Source: Verrucomicrobiota bacterium
GTDB taxonomy: Bacteria > Verrucomicrobiota > Verrucomicrobiia > Opitutales > Opitutaceae
Length of the DNA: 53,496 nt
Reading direction: 5' to 3'
Assembly (NCBI GenBank): GCA_028293565.1
Contig: JAQGON010000099.1
Span: forward strand, 1 to 53,496
Part shown: positions 35,743 through 43,926 of the stretch, in pieces
Numbering within the stretch: position 1 is the stretch's first letter
How the letters are laid out: each line of letters begins with the position of its first letter
The notes under the pieces: model-generated
What the model was told of the DNA's origin: nothing
Database searches by the model: none
Seen by the model: only the letters and a program-made list of their open reading frames with translations
Position numbers and translations under genes: made by a program

Positions 35743-36531
35743 ATGACCCGGCACCTCCAGATCTGGCTGGCCAGCGCGCGCTATTCCGTCGTGCGGACGA
35801 TGATGTTCCGGTTCGATTTCTTCCTCTGGGCGATGGTCGAGCTCTGCTGGATGAGCGTGAACGTCCTGCTGATCTCCGTCATCTACGAGCACACGGGATC
35901 GATCGCGGGCTGGACGAAATACGAGATGCTCCTGCTCGTCGGCACGTCGCTCCTGGTGCAGCGGTTCCTGATGGGATTCTTCTGGAGCAGCCTCTTCGAG
36001 ATGGGGCGCAACATCCGCAGCGGTTACTTCGACTTCTTCCTGGCCCAGCCGGGGAACATCCTGTTCATGGCGTCGACCCGGAAGCTCGACCCCGACGGGC
36101 TGATGAACTCGTTCGTGGCGATGGGGGTGGTCGCCTACGCGGCGCACAAGCTCGGGCTGCATCCCTCGGCCTTCGATCTCGCGCTCTATGCGCTCATGAT
36201 CTTCAGCGGCCTCGTGATTCACTACAGCATGCTGCTGATTTCCATCTCGCTCGCGTTCTGGATGACCAGCGCGCAGGGCGTGGAGGGGATTTACTTCACC
36301 CTGTCGGAATTCTCGCGGCTGCCGCGCGAGGCGTTCCGCGGGATCGCGAGCCTCGTCTTCGTCTGGCTGCTGCCGGTCGTCGTGGTGAGCAACGCCCCCG
36401 CCCACACGCTGCTGCATGGGTTCCAGCCGCGGTGGGCCTTCGCGCTGCTGGGCGCCGCGCTGCTGTGGTTCGGCGCGGCGGTCCTGGTCTTCCACCGCGG
36501 ACTTCGGCGCTACGCCAGCGCCAGCTCATGA
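35743..36531 (+). CDS. ABC-2-type transporter permease (COG3694-like)
   Basis: 262 aa with about six membrane helices. The motif NIRSGYFDFFLAQPGNILFMASTRKLDPDGL corresponds to the LLRP-like cytoplasmic loop of this family, and EFSRLPREAFRG lies before the last helices. It partners the 34849-35649 permease. Its stop overlaps the rnc ATG by 4 bp (ATGA), so rnc is translationally coupled to a membrane transporter subunit, an incidental but tight arrangement. Confidence 0.82.
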   Translation: MTRHLQIWLASARYSVVRTMMFRFDFFLWAMVELCWMSVNVLLISVIYEHTGSIAGWTKYEMLLLVGTSLLVQRFLMGFFWSSLFEMGRNIRSGYFDFFLAQPGNILFMASTRKLDPDGLMNSFVAMGVVAYAAHKLGLHPSAFDLALYALMIFSGLVIHYSMLLISISLAFWMTSAQGVEGIYFTLSEFSRLPREAFRGIASLVFVWLLPVVVVSNAPAHTLLHGFQPRWAFALLGAALLWFGAAVLVFHRGLRRYASASS

Positions 36532-37229
36532 GCCCGGCCCTTGACCAGCTCCAGGACCGCATCGGTTATACCTTTCGCGACTCCGCGCTGCTGGAGCAGG
36601 CGGTGACCCATCCGTCGTGGCTGCAGGCGCACCGCGAGACGGTCGAGAGCAACCAGCGCCTGGAGTTCCTCGGCGATGCCGTCCTGCAGCTGATCCTGAC
36701 CGAGGCGCTGTTCCAGGAGTACGCGGCGGAGCGCGAAGGCGCTCTGAGCCAGCGGCGCGCGTCGTTGACGAAAGGGCCGTTCCTCGCGCTGCTCGCGCGC
36801 GAGATCGGCCTCGAGGCGTGCCTGCGGCTCGGCGGGAGCGAGGAGGCCGCCGGAGGACGCACGCGGGCGTCGGCGCTGGAGGACGCCTTCGAAGGCGTGA
36901 TCGGCGCCATCTACCTCGACAGCGACCTGCCGGCCGTGCGGCGGGTCGTGCTCGGACTCTATGGTTCGCTTTCCGACCGGCTGGCGCTCGAGAAATTCGA
37001 CAACCCGAAGGGGCGGCTGCAGGAGATGATCCAGCCGGTTCACGGCAACGAGGCCCTGCGGTACGAGGTGACGAATGTCGAAGGCGCCGACCACGCCCGC
37101 GAATACGAGGTGGCCGTGCTGCTGAATTCCGAACCCGTGGGAACCGGCCGGGGCACCTCCAAAAAACTGGCCGAGGAAGCGGCGGCGGAGGCGGCGCTCG
37201 CCGCGCTGAGCGCTCGGAAGAACGCCTAG
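36528..37229 (+). CDS. rnc: Ribonuclease III
   Basis: 233 aa. The signature NQRLEFLGDAVL carries catalytic E46 and D50, and LEDAFEGVIGAIYLD carries D119 and E122, completing the two-metal site. A double-stranded RNA-binding domain spans about 160-230 (NPKGRLQEMIQP, then GTSKKLAEEAAAEAAL). The enzyme processes rRNA precursors and other duplex RNA. It starts in an ATGA overlap with the upstream permease; mfd follows after 71 bp on the same strand. Confidence 0.97.
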   Translation: MSPALDQLQDRIGYTFRDSALLEQAVTHPSWLQAHRETVESNQRLEFLGDAVLQLILTEALFQEYAAEREGALSQRRASLTKGPFLALLAREIGLEACLRLGGSEEAAGGRTRASALEDAFEGVIGAIYLDSDLPAVRRVVLGLYGSLSDRLALEKFDNPKGRLQEMIQPVHGNEALRYEVTNVEGADHAREYEVAVLLNSEPVGTGRGTSKKLAEEAAAEAALAALSARKNA

Positions 37230-37300
37230 GGAAGGCCGGCCCGCGGCTGCCCAACGGCTTGTCTTTCCGGCGTTTCGCCGTTCGTTCCCCCGCTTCCTTC

Positions 37301-40300
37301 ATGCCTCTCGACTCCCCGCGAATCAAACTGACCGGCGTCATCGCGCCGTCCCGCGGCGCCGTGATCGCCGAACAGCTTCGCCAGCACCTCGCGCCGGTCT
37401 GGCTCGTGGTCGCCGAAGACCTGAAAACCGCGGAGCACCTGGCGGAGGACATCGCGTTTTTCCATCAGGCCTCGGGCGCGACCCGCGACCTCGCGACCCT
37501 GGTCTTCCCCGAATCGCTGGCCGACAGCCGCGACCAGCGCGAGGCCTTCGCGGCCTCGAGCGACCGGCTGACGGTCCTGTCCCGCCTCCGCGCCACCCGC
37601 GCGCACGCCTCCGCGCCCGACTCGCTGGTGGTGGTGACGACTCCCGCCGCGCTGCTGCAGCCGGTGCCGGCGCTCGAGGAATTTTCCACGCGCGAACTGA
37701 CACTGGCGCGCGGACAAAAGCAGTCCTTCCACGGCTTGCTCGAACAGCTGCAGCAGCTGGACTACGACTCCGAGGCGGTCTGCGAGGCGCCCGGACATTA
37801 TGCGATCCGCGGCGGAATCATCGACGTCTACCCGGTGACCGCGAACCAGCCTTACCGCCTCGATTTTTTCGGCGACGAGATCGAGGAGATCCGGGAGTTC
37901 GACCCGGTGACACAGCGTTCCGGCGCGGGCGTCGAGTCGATCATGCTGTCCGCCTCGCCGCGGGTGAAGTTCGCGGATTCCGCGACCGGCCTGGCGGACT
38001 ACCTTTCGCCCGGGACGCGCCTGGTCTTCGTCGAGCCGGCTTCGCTCGACGAGGAGTTCAGCGCCTTCGCGCGCGAAGGCCGCGACGCCCTCACGCCCCT
38101 CCTCGAACGCTGCGCGGCGATGTTTGCGGTCAGCGACCTCGACGAAGCCAGCGCGCTGTTCGAGAACCCGACGCAGGAGTTCACCTGGAACACCGAGACG
38201 CTCGCCCACCATCGCAGCTATCCCGACGACGCGCTCGTCGCGCAGGAGCGCCTGGTGGTCGAGGAGGAGTCGCGGCTGAAATTCCTGCGCCAGATCGCGG
38301 CCTGGAAAAAGGCGGGCTATGCGATCCACGTGGTCGCATCGAAGGAGGGCGAGGAGCAGCGCATCCATGAGATCCTCGCCGAGGATTCCGCGCTGAAGGC
38401 GATCCGTCCCCGCTTCCTGCGCGGCGGCCTGAACGAGGGGTTCCGGATCACGTTCGGTCCCGCCCTCCCCGCGCTGGAATGGCCCGCGCTCAACCGCGCG
38501 GCCGGAATCGTCGTCGTCACCGAGACCGAGATCTTCGGCCGCCAGCGGGCGCGCCGTCCCGCCCTCAACACCCGCGCCGTCGCCCAGCGCGCGCAGATCG
38601 ACCAGCTGCTGGATTTCTCCGAACTGGTCGAAGGCGATTTCGTCGTCCACCTCCAGCATGGCATCGCGCTGTACCGCGGCCTGACGAAGCTCGACACCGC
38701 CCAGGGCATGCGGGAGGTCATCTCGCTCGAGTTCGACGACCACGTCACGCTGCACGTGCCGCTGCAGGAATCGCACCTGATCAGCCGCTACGTCGGCCTG
38801 AGCAAAACCCGGCCCCAGCTCGGGCGCATCGGCTCGAACCGCTGGGAAAAGGCGCGGCAGTCGGCCGAGCGCGCGACGATCGACCTCGCGGCCGAGCTGC
38901 TCCGGATCCACGCCGCGCGCGAGGCGCAGCCGGGCCATGCCTTCCCGCCGGACACGACCTGGCAGAAGGAGTTCGAGGCGTCGTTCCCCTTCACCGAGAC
39001 GCGCGACCAGCTGCGCGCGATCCAGGAAGCCAAGGCCGACATGGAGCGCACGCGTCCGATGGACCGGCTCATCTGCGGCGACGTCGGGTTTGGCAAGACC
39101 GAGGTCGCGATCCGCGCCGCGTTCAAGGCGGTGCAGAGCGGCCGGCAGGTCGCGGTGCTCGTGCCCACCACGGTGCTCGCCCAGCAGCATCTCAACACGT
39201 TTCGCGAGCGCATGGCCGGCTACCCCGTCGCGGTCGAGATGCTCAGCCGGTTTCGCACCCGGGCGGAGCAGTCGAAGATTCTCGCCGCCGCCGCCGCCGG
39301 GCAGGTCGACATCCTCATCGGCACGCACCGCCTGCTCCAGCTCGACGTGAAATTCCGCGAGCTCGGCCTCGTGATCATCGACGAGGAGCAGCGCTTCGGC
39401 GTGAAGCACAAGGAGCGCTTCAAGGCGATGCGCGCCATGGTCGACATCCTGTCGATGAGCGCGACGCCAATCCCCCGCACCCTTTACATGGCGCTGACCG
39501 GAGCGCGCGACCTGAGCGTGATCGAAACCGCTCCGACCAACCGCCATCCCATCCAGACGATCGTCAAGACGTACGAGGAGAAAGTGGTGGTCGACGCGAT
39601 CCGCCACGAGATCCGCCGCGGCGGACAGGTCTTCTATCTTCACAACCGCGTGCAGACGATCGATCTTGTGGCGGCGCGGCTGCGGCAGCTTTTGCCCGAC
39701 CTGGACATCGGCGTCGGCCATGGTCAGATGGAATCCTCCGAACTCGAGCGCGTCATGACGGAGTTCGTCGCCGGCCGCCACAAGGTCCTGGTCTGCACGA
39801 CGATCATCGAGAGCGGGCTCGATATCCCGAACTGCAACACGATCATCATCGAGGGCGCGGACCGGTTCGGACTGTCGCAGCTTTACCAGCTTCGGGGGCG
39901 TGTCGGACGCTTCAAGCACCAGGCGTACGCCTATCTTCTGCTTCACCGCCACACGCGCCTGCTCGACGTCGCCCGCCAGCGGCTGTCGGCGATGCGCCAG
40001 CACAACCAGCTCGGAGCCGGTTTCCGGATCGCGATGCGGGACTTGGAGCTGCGCGGGGCCGGGAATCTCCTGGGGGCCGAGCAGAGCGGGCACATCGTGG
40101 GGGTGGGCTTCGAGCTATACTGCCAGCTCCTCCGGCAATCGGTCGCGCGGCTGAAGGGCGAGAAAACCGCGGCGGCGATCCGGGCCAACGTGAAGCTGGA
40201 TTTTGTCTTCGTCGGCGAGGGCAGCGGCAAGACCCGCATCTCCGCCCGCGGCCGGCACGAGGACCGGTACACGGCGATCAAGGCGGCGGAGGACGAGGCC

Positions 40301-40693
40301 AGCGGAAGCGCCGAGGTGGAATCGATCCAGGCGCGGATCCCGCTCGGTTACATCGGCGAAACCCGTTTAAGGATCGATTTTTACCGCCGGCTGGCGCTCG
40401 CTGACACCTTGCCCGCCCTGAAGCAGATCGACTCGGACCTCCGCGACCGGTTCGGAAAGTACGGCGACGAGGTGAAGGCGCTGTTGCTGGTGACCGAAAT
40501 CCGAATTCGGGCGGAACAAAAGGCCATTGGTTTCGTCGAAACCGAAGGTAGCCGCCTGAAATGCCTTCGGACGAGCGGTCGTCGCGATGACTGGGTGCAG
40601 GTGGGCACCCGGTTTCCAAGATTGACCGCCCCCCGACCGCTTCTACGGTTGCGAGAAATCGTGTCCTTTTTGAACCACCTTCCCGCCCCATGA
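37301..40693 (+). CDS. mfd: Transcription-repair coupling factor Mfd
   Basis: 1130 aa. It removes RNA polymerase stalled at DNA lesions and recruits UvrA. Order: UvrB-homology region about 1-330 (YDSEAVCEAPGHYAIRGGIIDVYP), RNA-polymerase-interacting CarD-like domain near 440-510 (ELVEGDFVVHLQHGIALYRGL), then the RecG-type translocase with Walker A GDVGFGKT at 593-600, the DEAD-box equivalent DEEQ, SMSATPIPRTL, and the TRG motif region. The C-terminal TRCF domain (LGYIGETRLRIDFYRRLA) is complete. The length is normal. The ATG at 37301 (MPLDSPRIKL) is used; the frame is open far upstream only as an overlap with rnc. The stop overlaps the next gene (ATGA). Confidence 0.97.
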   Translation: MPLDSPRIKLTGVIAPSRGAVIAEQLRQHLAPVWLVVAEDLKTAEHLAEDIAFFHQASGATRDLATLVFPESLADSRDQREAFAASSDRLTVLSRLRATRAHASAPDSLVVVTTPAALLQPVPALEEFSTRELTLARGQKQSFHGLLEQLQQLDYDSEAVCEAPGHYAIRGGIIDVYPVTANQPYRLDFFGDEIEEIREFDPVTQRSGAGVESIMLSASPRVKFADSATGLADYLSPGTRLVFVEPASLDEEFSAFAREGRDALTPLLERCAAMFAVSDLDEASALFENPTQEFTWNTETLAHHRSYPDDALVAQERLVVEEESRLKFLRQIAAWKKAGYAIHVVASKEGEEQRIHEILAEDSALKAIRPRFLRGGLNEGFRITFGPALPALEWPALNRAAGIVVVTETEIFGRQRARRPALNTRAVAQRAQIDQLLDFSELVEGDFVVHLQHGIALYRGLTKLDTAQGMREVISLEFDDHVTLHVPLQESHLISRYVGLSKTRPQLGRIGSNRWEKARQSAERATIDLAAELLRIHAAREAQPGHAFPPDTTWQKEFEASFPFTETRDQLRAIQEAKADMERTRPMDRLICGDVGFGKTEVAIRAAFKAVQSGRQVAVLVPTTVLAQQHLNTFRERMAGYPVAVEMLSRFRTRAEQSKILAAAAAGQVDILIGTHRLLQLDVKFRELGLVIIDEEQRFGVKHKERFKAMRAMVDILSMSATPIPRTLYMALTGARDLSVIETAPTNRHPIQTIVKTYEEKVVVDAIRHEIRRGGQVFYLHNRVQTIDLVAARLRQLLPDLDIGVGHGQMESSELERVMTEFVAGRHKVLVCTTIIESGLDIPNCNTIIIEGADRFGLSQLYQLRGRVGRFKHQAYAYLLLHRHTRLLDVARQRLSAMRQHNQLGAGFRIAMRDLELRGAGNLLGAEQSGHIVGVGFELYCQLLRQSVARLKGEKTAAAIRANVKLDFVFVGEGSGKTRISARGRHEDRYTAIKAAEDEASGSAEVESIQARIPLGYIGETRLRIDFYRRLALADTLPALKQIDSDLRDRFGKYGDEVKALLLVTEIRIRAEQKAIGFVETEGSRLKCLRTSGRRDDWVQVGTRFPRLTAPRPLLRLREIVSFLNHLPAP

Positions 40694-41685
40694 CGCTCGG
40701 TCCTCGTTTTTCCGCCGCCCTCCTCGCCACCGCCCTCGTTTCCCGCGCGTTCGGGGAGGTGCAGGCCCCGCCCGACAACCTCAACCTCCGGTTCGCGAAC
40801 GGCATTGCCGCGATCGCCGAGGACAAGGTGATCACGGTCGACGACGTCCGCCGCGAAATTTCGCCGCTGATTCCCCAGCTGCAGCGCGAGGCCCGCAACG
40901 AGAAGGAGTTCAACCAGAAGCTCGAGAGCCTCCAGGACGACGTGATCCAGCAGCTGATCGACCGCGTGCTGATCGTGAAGGAGTTCCGCAAGGACGAAAA
41001 GCGCCACATCCCGGCCAGCTTCATCGACAACCGGATCGCCGACATCCAGACCGAGCAGTTCGACAACGACCGCTCGAAATTCCTCGCCTACCTCCGGTCG
41101 CGCAGCACGACGCTCCGCGAGTACCGCAAGGAGGTCGAGGAGGACATCATCTACAGCTACATGCGTGGCCAGCAGCGCAAGAGCACGAGCCTGGTCAGCC
41201 CGGTGCGCATCGAGACTTTCTACAAGGAAAACAAGGACCGTTTCTATCAGGAGGACGGTGTCCACCTTCGCCTGATCCAGTTCAACCGGAACAACGGGGA
41301 GACGGACGCCGACCTCGTCACCAAGGCGGAGGTCGTGCTGGCCCGGCTCAATGCCGGGGTGAAGTTCGAGGACCTCGCCAAGGAGTACAGCCAGGATTCG
41401 CGCCGCACCAAGGGCGGCGACTGGGGCTGGCAGAAGCGTTCGGACTTGAAGCCGGCGTTCAGCGAACCGCTTTTCACGCTCAAGAAGGGCGAGACGACGG
41501 CGCCGGTGCTGACGCCGGAGGGTTGTTTTCTCCTTCACGTCGAGGACCGGAAGTATGCGGGGATCCAGCCGCTGGACGACGTCCGCGAGCAGATCGAGCG
41601 CATGCTGGTCCAGCAGATGGGCCAGGTCAGCCAGGAGCGCTGGCTCGAGCGCCTCCGCCGGAACGGGTACGTGAAGCACTACTGA
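40690..41685 (+). CDS. Periplasmic peptidyl-prolyl isomerase, SurA/parvulin type
   Basis: 331 aa. The N-terminus (about 1-22, LGPRFSAALLATALVSRAFG) is a signal peptide. Residues about 40-175 form the helical chaperone part (NGIAAIAEDKVITVDDVRREI, then LIDRVLIVKEF), and about 190-290 a single parvulin rotamase domain (VHLRLIQFNRNNGETDADLV, FEDLAKEYSQDSRRTKGGDWGW, FTLKKGETTAPVLTPEGCFLLHVEDR). It assists outer-membrane protein folding. SurA of E. coli has two parvulin domains; this has one. The ATG overlaps the mfd stop. The TGA is followed immediately by a GTAG REP foot. Confidence 0.93.
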   Translation: MTLGPRFSAALLATALVSRAFGEVQAPPDNLNLRFANGIAAIAEDKVITVDDVRREISPLIPQLQREARNEKEFNQKLESLQDDVIQQLIDRVLIVKEFRKDEKRHIPASFIDNRIADIQTEQFDNDRSKFLAYLRSRSTTLREYRKEVEEDIIYSYMRGQQRKSTSLVSPVRIETFYKENKDRFYQEDGVHLRLIQFNRNNGETDADLVTKAEVVLARLNAGVKFEDLAKEYSQDSRRTKGGDWGWQKRSDLKPAFSEPLFTLKKGETTAPVLTPEGCFLLHVEDRKYAGIQPLDDVREQIERMLVQQMGQVSQERWLERLRRNGYVKHY

Positions 41686-41795
41686 GTAGCATGGGTCTCC
41701 GACCCATGTTGAAGGACGCGGACCGCGCTTGCCCGTCGCCGCAGCCTTTCGCCGTCGAATGAATCCCCCCTTACGGGTCAGGAGACCCGTGCTAC
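41686..41795. repeat. REP-like inverted pair, copy 4 (variant)
   Basis: The left unit (41686-41708) starts GTAG and has the arms CATGGGTC/TCC/GACCCATG: the C-to-T change is matched by G-to-A in the opposite arm, preserving pairing. The right unit (41772-41795) has the longer loop TCAGGAG region and ends CTAC. It starts directly after the SurA-type gene stop. Confidence 0.85.
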
Positions 41796-41820
41796 CGCGC
41801 CAAGTTCGCCAGGTTGATTC

Positions 41821-41931
41821 TTGGGTCTCCGACTCCGACCCATGTTGAAGGACGCGGACCGCGCTTGCCCGTCGCCGCAGCCTTTCGCCGTCGAATGAGT
41901 CCCCCTTCACGGGTCAGGAGACCCGTGCTAC
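41821..41931. repeat. REP-like inverted pair, copy 5 (tandem duplicate of copy 4)
   Basis: The central about 60 bp (CATGTTGAAGGACGCGGACC onward) are identical to copy 4. The left arm lacks GTAG and carries a duplicated CCGACT. The right unit (41908-41931) contains the TGA stop of the thuA-like gene. Confidence 0.85.
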
Positions 41932-42672
41932 CGGCTCTTTCGCCGCGATCGTCTCCAGCGGAAGTTTCGCATTCGGGCACGAGTCGATCCACTGGCCCTG
42001 GGGGCGCGCCCATTCGACGGCGTTCGCGATGACGCGGCGCACGTTCTTGTCGTGGTACGTCGGATAGGTCTCGTGGCCGGGGCGGAAATAAAAAATCCTC
42101 CCGTTGCCGCGATGCCAGCAGCACCCGCTGCGGAAAACCTCGCCGCCTTCGAACCACGAGATGAAAACCTGCTCGTCGGGAGCGGGAATCGCGAAGGGCT
42201 CGCCGTACATCTCCTCCTGCGGCAATTCAAAACAGCGGTCGAGGCCGCGCGCGATCGGATGCCCGGGATTGCACACCCAGAGACGCTCGCGCTCGTCCGC
42301 CTCGCGCCACGTGAGCGAACACGTCGTGCCCATCAGCCGCTTGAAGATTTTCGCGTAGTGGCCGGAGTGCAGGACAATCAGCCCCATCCCCTCGAGCACC
42401 CGCCGCTGCACGCGGTCGACGACCCGGTCGTCCACCTCGCCATGCGCCATGTGCCCCCACCAGACCAGCACGTCGGTCGCAGCGAGCCGCGCCTCGCCCA
42501 ACCCGTGTTCCGGCTCCTGCAGCGTGGCCGTGGAAATTTTCACCCCCGGCAAAAATTCCTGCACGCCCTCGGCGATCGTCGCGTGCATGCCCCGCGGATA
42601 AATTCCGCCCACCTTCGGATTCTTGTGCTCGTGGACGTTTTCGCCCCAGACGACGACTCGCAATGGATTCAT
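41914..42672 (-). CDS. ThuA-family (trehalose-utilisation-like) protein
   Basis: 252 aa with a ThuA/class-I-glutamine-amidotransferase-like fold: [14 protein letters not shown] at the start, [16 protein letters not shown] (about 72-87), [20 protein letters not shown] (about 102-121) and a late [18 protein letters not shown]. ThuA proteins act in sugar (trehalose, keto-sugar) metabolism; the exact substrate is unknown. The last residues (VARVS) and the TGA come from an overlapping REP element, so the native C-terminus may have been replaced. The ATG at 42670-42672 ([10 protein letters not shown]) leaves 53 bp to the divergent radC gene. Confidence 0.85.
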   Translation of the reverse strand: MNPLRVVVWGENVHEHKNPKVGGIYPRGMHATIAEGVQEFLPGVKISTATLQEPEHGLGEARLAATDVLVWWGHMAHGEVDDRVVDRVQRRVLEGMGLIVLHSGHYAKIFKRLMGTTCSLTWREADERERLWVCNPGHPIARGLDRCFELPQEEMYGEPFAIPAPDEQVFISWFEGGEVFRSGCCWHRGNGRIFYFRPGHETYPTYHDKNVRRVIANAVEWARPQGQWIDSCPNAKLPLETIAAKEPVARVS

Positions 42673-42725
42673 GATAAAGAAATCGGAGGATTGGCAGATT
42701 CGAAAGGGGTGTCCAAGCCAATCCC

Positions 42726-43451
42726 ATGATCGCCATCTCCGAATATTCGACCTCAAACCGGCTGCGTGAAATGGCCGTCGGCGAGCGCCCGCAGGAACGG
42801 CTCGAACGCCATGGGGCCCGCGCGCTCAGCGACACGGAGCTGCTCGCGCTGCTGTTGCGCAGCGGAACGCAGGGACACGACGTGGTGACGCTGGCGACGC
42901 GGCTCACGGCCGACGCCGGATCGCTCGCGGGACTGCTGGCCTGGCACGAAGGCGAATTCCGAAAATTGAAGGGGATCGGGAAGGTGAAGGCGCTGCAGCT
43001 GATCGCCGTGATGGAAATCGCCCGACGCGTGATCGAGCAGCAGGGGGCCGGAGCGCCGCTGCTCAACCGCGCCGAGCTGGTCAGCGCGTATTTTCAGCCC
43101 TTCATCTTCGGGCTGCAGGTGGAGAAATTCTGGGTGCTCTGCCTGAACCGAAAAAACCGCCTGCTGCGGCGCGTGGAGGTCTCGTCGGGCACGGCGACGT
43201 CGGCGCTCGTGCATCCCCGGGAGGTTTTCCGGGCGGCGATCCGCGAATCGGCCACGGCTGTCGTGTGCGTCCACAATCACCCCAGCGGTGACCCCACGCC
43301 GAGCTCAGCCGACATCCAGATCACGCGGCAGCTGTGCGACGCCGCCAAGGCCGTCCAGATCGAGTTTCTCGATCATGTCGTCGTGGGTTCCCCCGCGGCG
43401 GACCCGTCCGGCCGCGGATTTTTCAGCTTCCGCGAGGCGGGCCTGGCCTAA
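42726..43451 (+). CDS. radC: RadC-family JAB/MPN-domain protein
   Basis: 241 aa. N-terminal helix-hairpin-helix part ([23 protein letters not shown], then [12 protein letters not shown] at about 81-92) and C-terminal JAMM metalloprotease-like domain with H183-N-H185[11 protein letters not shown]196 as the zinc motif. The family was named for DNA repair, but the role is disputed; it is widespread in housekeeping contexts and near mobile elements. The gene is divergent from the thuA-like gene. A hairpin and a repeat-rich region follow the stop. Confidence 0.94.
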   Translation: MIAISEYSTSNRLREMAVGERPQERLERHGARALSDTELLALLLRSGTQGHDVVTLATRLTADAGSLAGLLAWHEGEFRKLKGIGKVKALQLIAVMEIARRVIEQQGAGAPLLNRAELVSAYFQPFIFGLQVEKFWVLCLNRKNRLLRRVEVSSGTATSALVHPREVFRAAIRESATAVVCVHNHPSGDPTPSSADIQITRQLCDAAKAVQIEFLDHVVVGSPAADPSGRGFFSFREAGLA

Positions 43452-43474
43452 GGAGGAGACCATGAAATTCGAGG

Positions 43475-43493
43475 TCCGCCGATCGTCGGCGGA
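43475..43493 (+). terminator. Hairpin downstream of radC
   Basis: Perfect 8-bp stem TCCGCCGA (43475-43482) / TCGGCGGA (43486-43493) with loop TCG. No T-tract follows, so terminator activity is a guess. Confidence 0.4.
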
Positions 43494-43499
43494 GCCCAC

Positions 43500-43715
43500 G
43501 GTAGCAGCCGCCGTCAGGCGGCTGAACCCATTGGGCTTGATCGGCGCACGCGCGCAAAAACCTCCTGACGTCGGCTGCTGCCGGAAGACGCCGGCTTCAG
43601 AAGTAAAAACGCGTTTTCAACGCGTTAGACGCTCCGTCAGTCCCTTGAGTCCAGCTCGCGCCCCCAGCGCATCGGGACCCGCTCGACAGCCTCAGGGTCT
43701 GCGCCAATGCGCTCC
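43500..43715 (+). repeat. Composite palindromic element, left copy
   Basis: Starts GGTAGCAGCC with a GTAG foot and hairpin CAGCCGCC/GTCA/GGCGGCTG (43505-43524). A partner inverted unit lies near 43565-43583 (TGACGTCGGCTGCTGCC). Then an AACGCGTT motif, GTTAGACGCTCCGTCAGTCC, and a tail ending CAGGGTCTGCGCCAATGCG. The same order of segments recurs on the opposite strand at 45397-45613, so the two copies form an inverted repeat around tRNA-Tyr and cls. Confidence 0.85.
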
Positions 43716-43741
43716 ATCTCCGCCGCCCGAAAGCCAAGGAA

Positions 43742-43824
<83 letters not shown>

Positions 43825-43926
43825 AAAAAACCGAACGGGCAAGGTTCCGGCTCGACCTCGCGACTTCAAGGTTTTTCTAACGCCGCCTTGCCACTCCGCC
43901 GGCACAACCTAGTCCTAGCCGGCCAA

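Noticed and set aside
37226-40093. Long minus-strand frame over mfd as a gene
   Set aside because: No domain signature, and it is entirely covered by the conserved Mfd sequence on the plus strand.
11189-41931. CRISPR array from repeated GGGTCTCCGACCC units
   Set aside because: The units are inverted pairs at separate loci, not regularly spaced direct repeats, and no cas gene is present.
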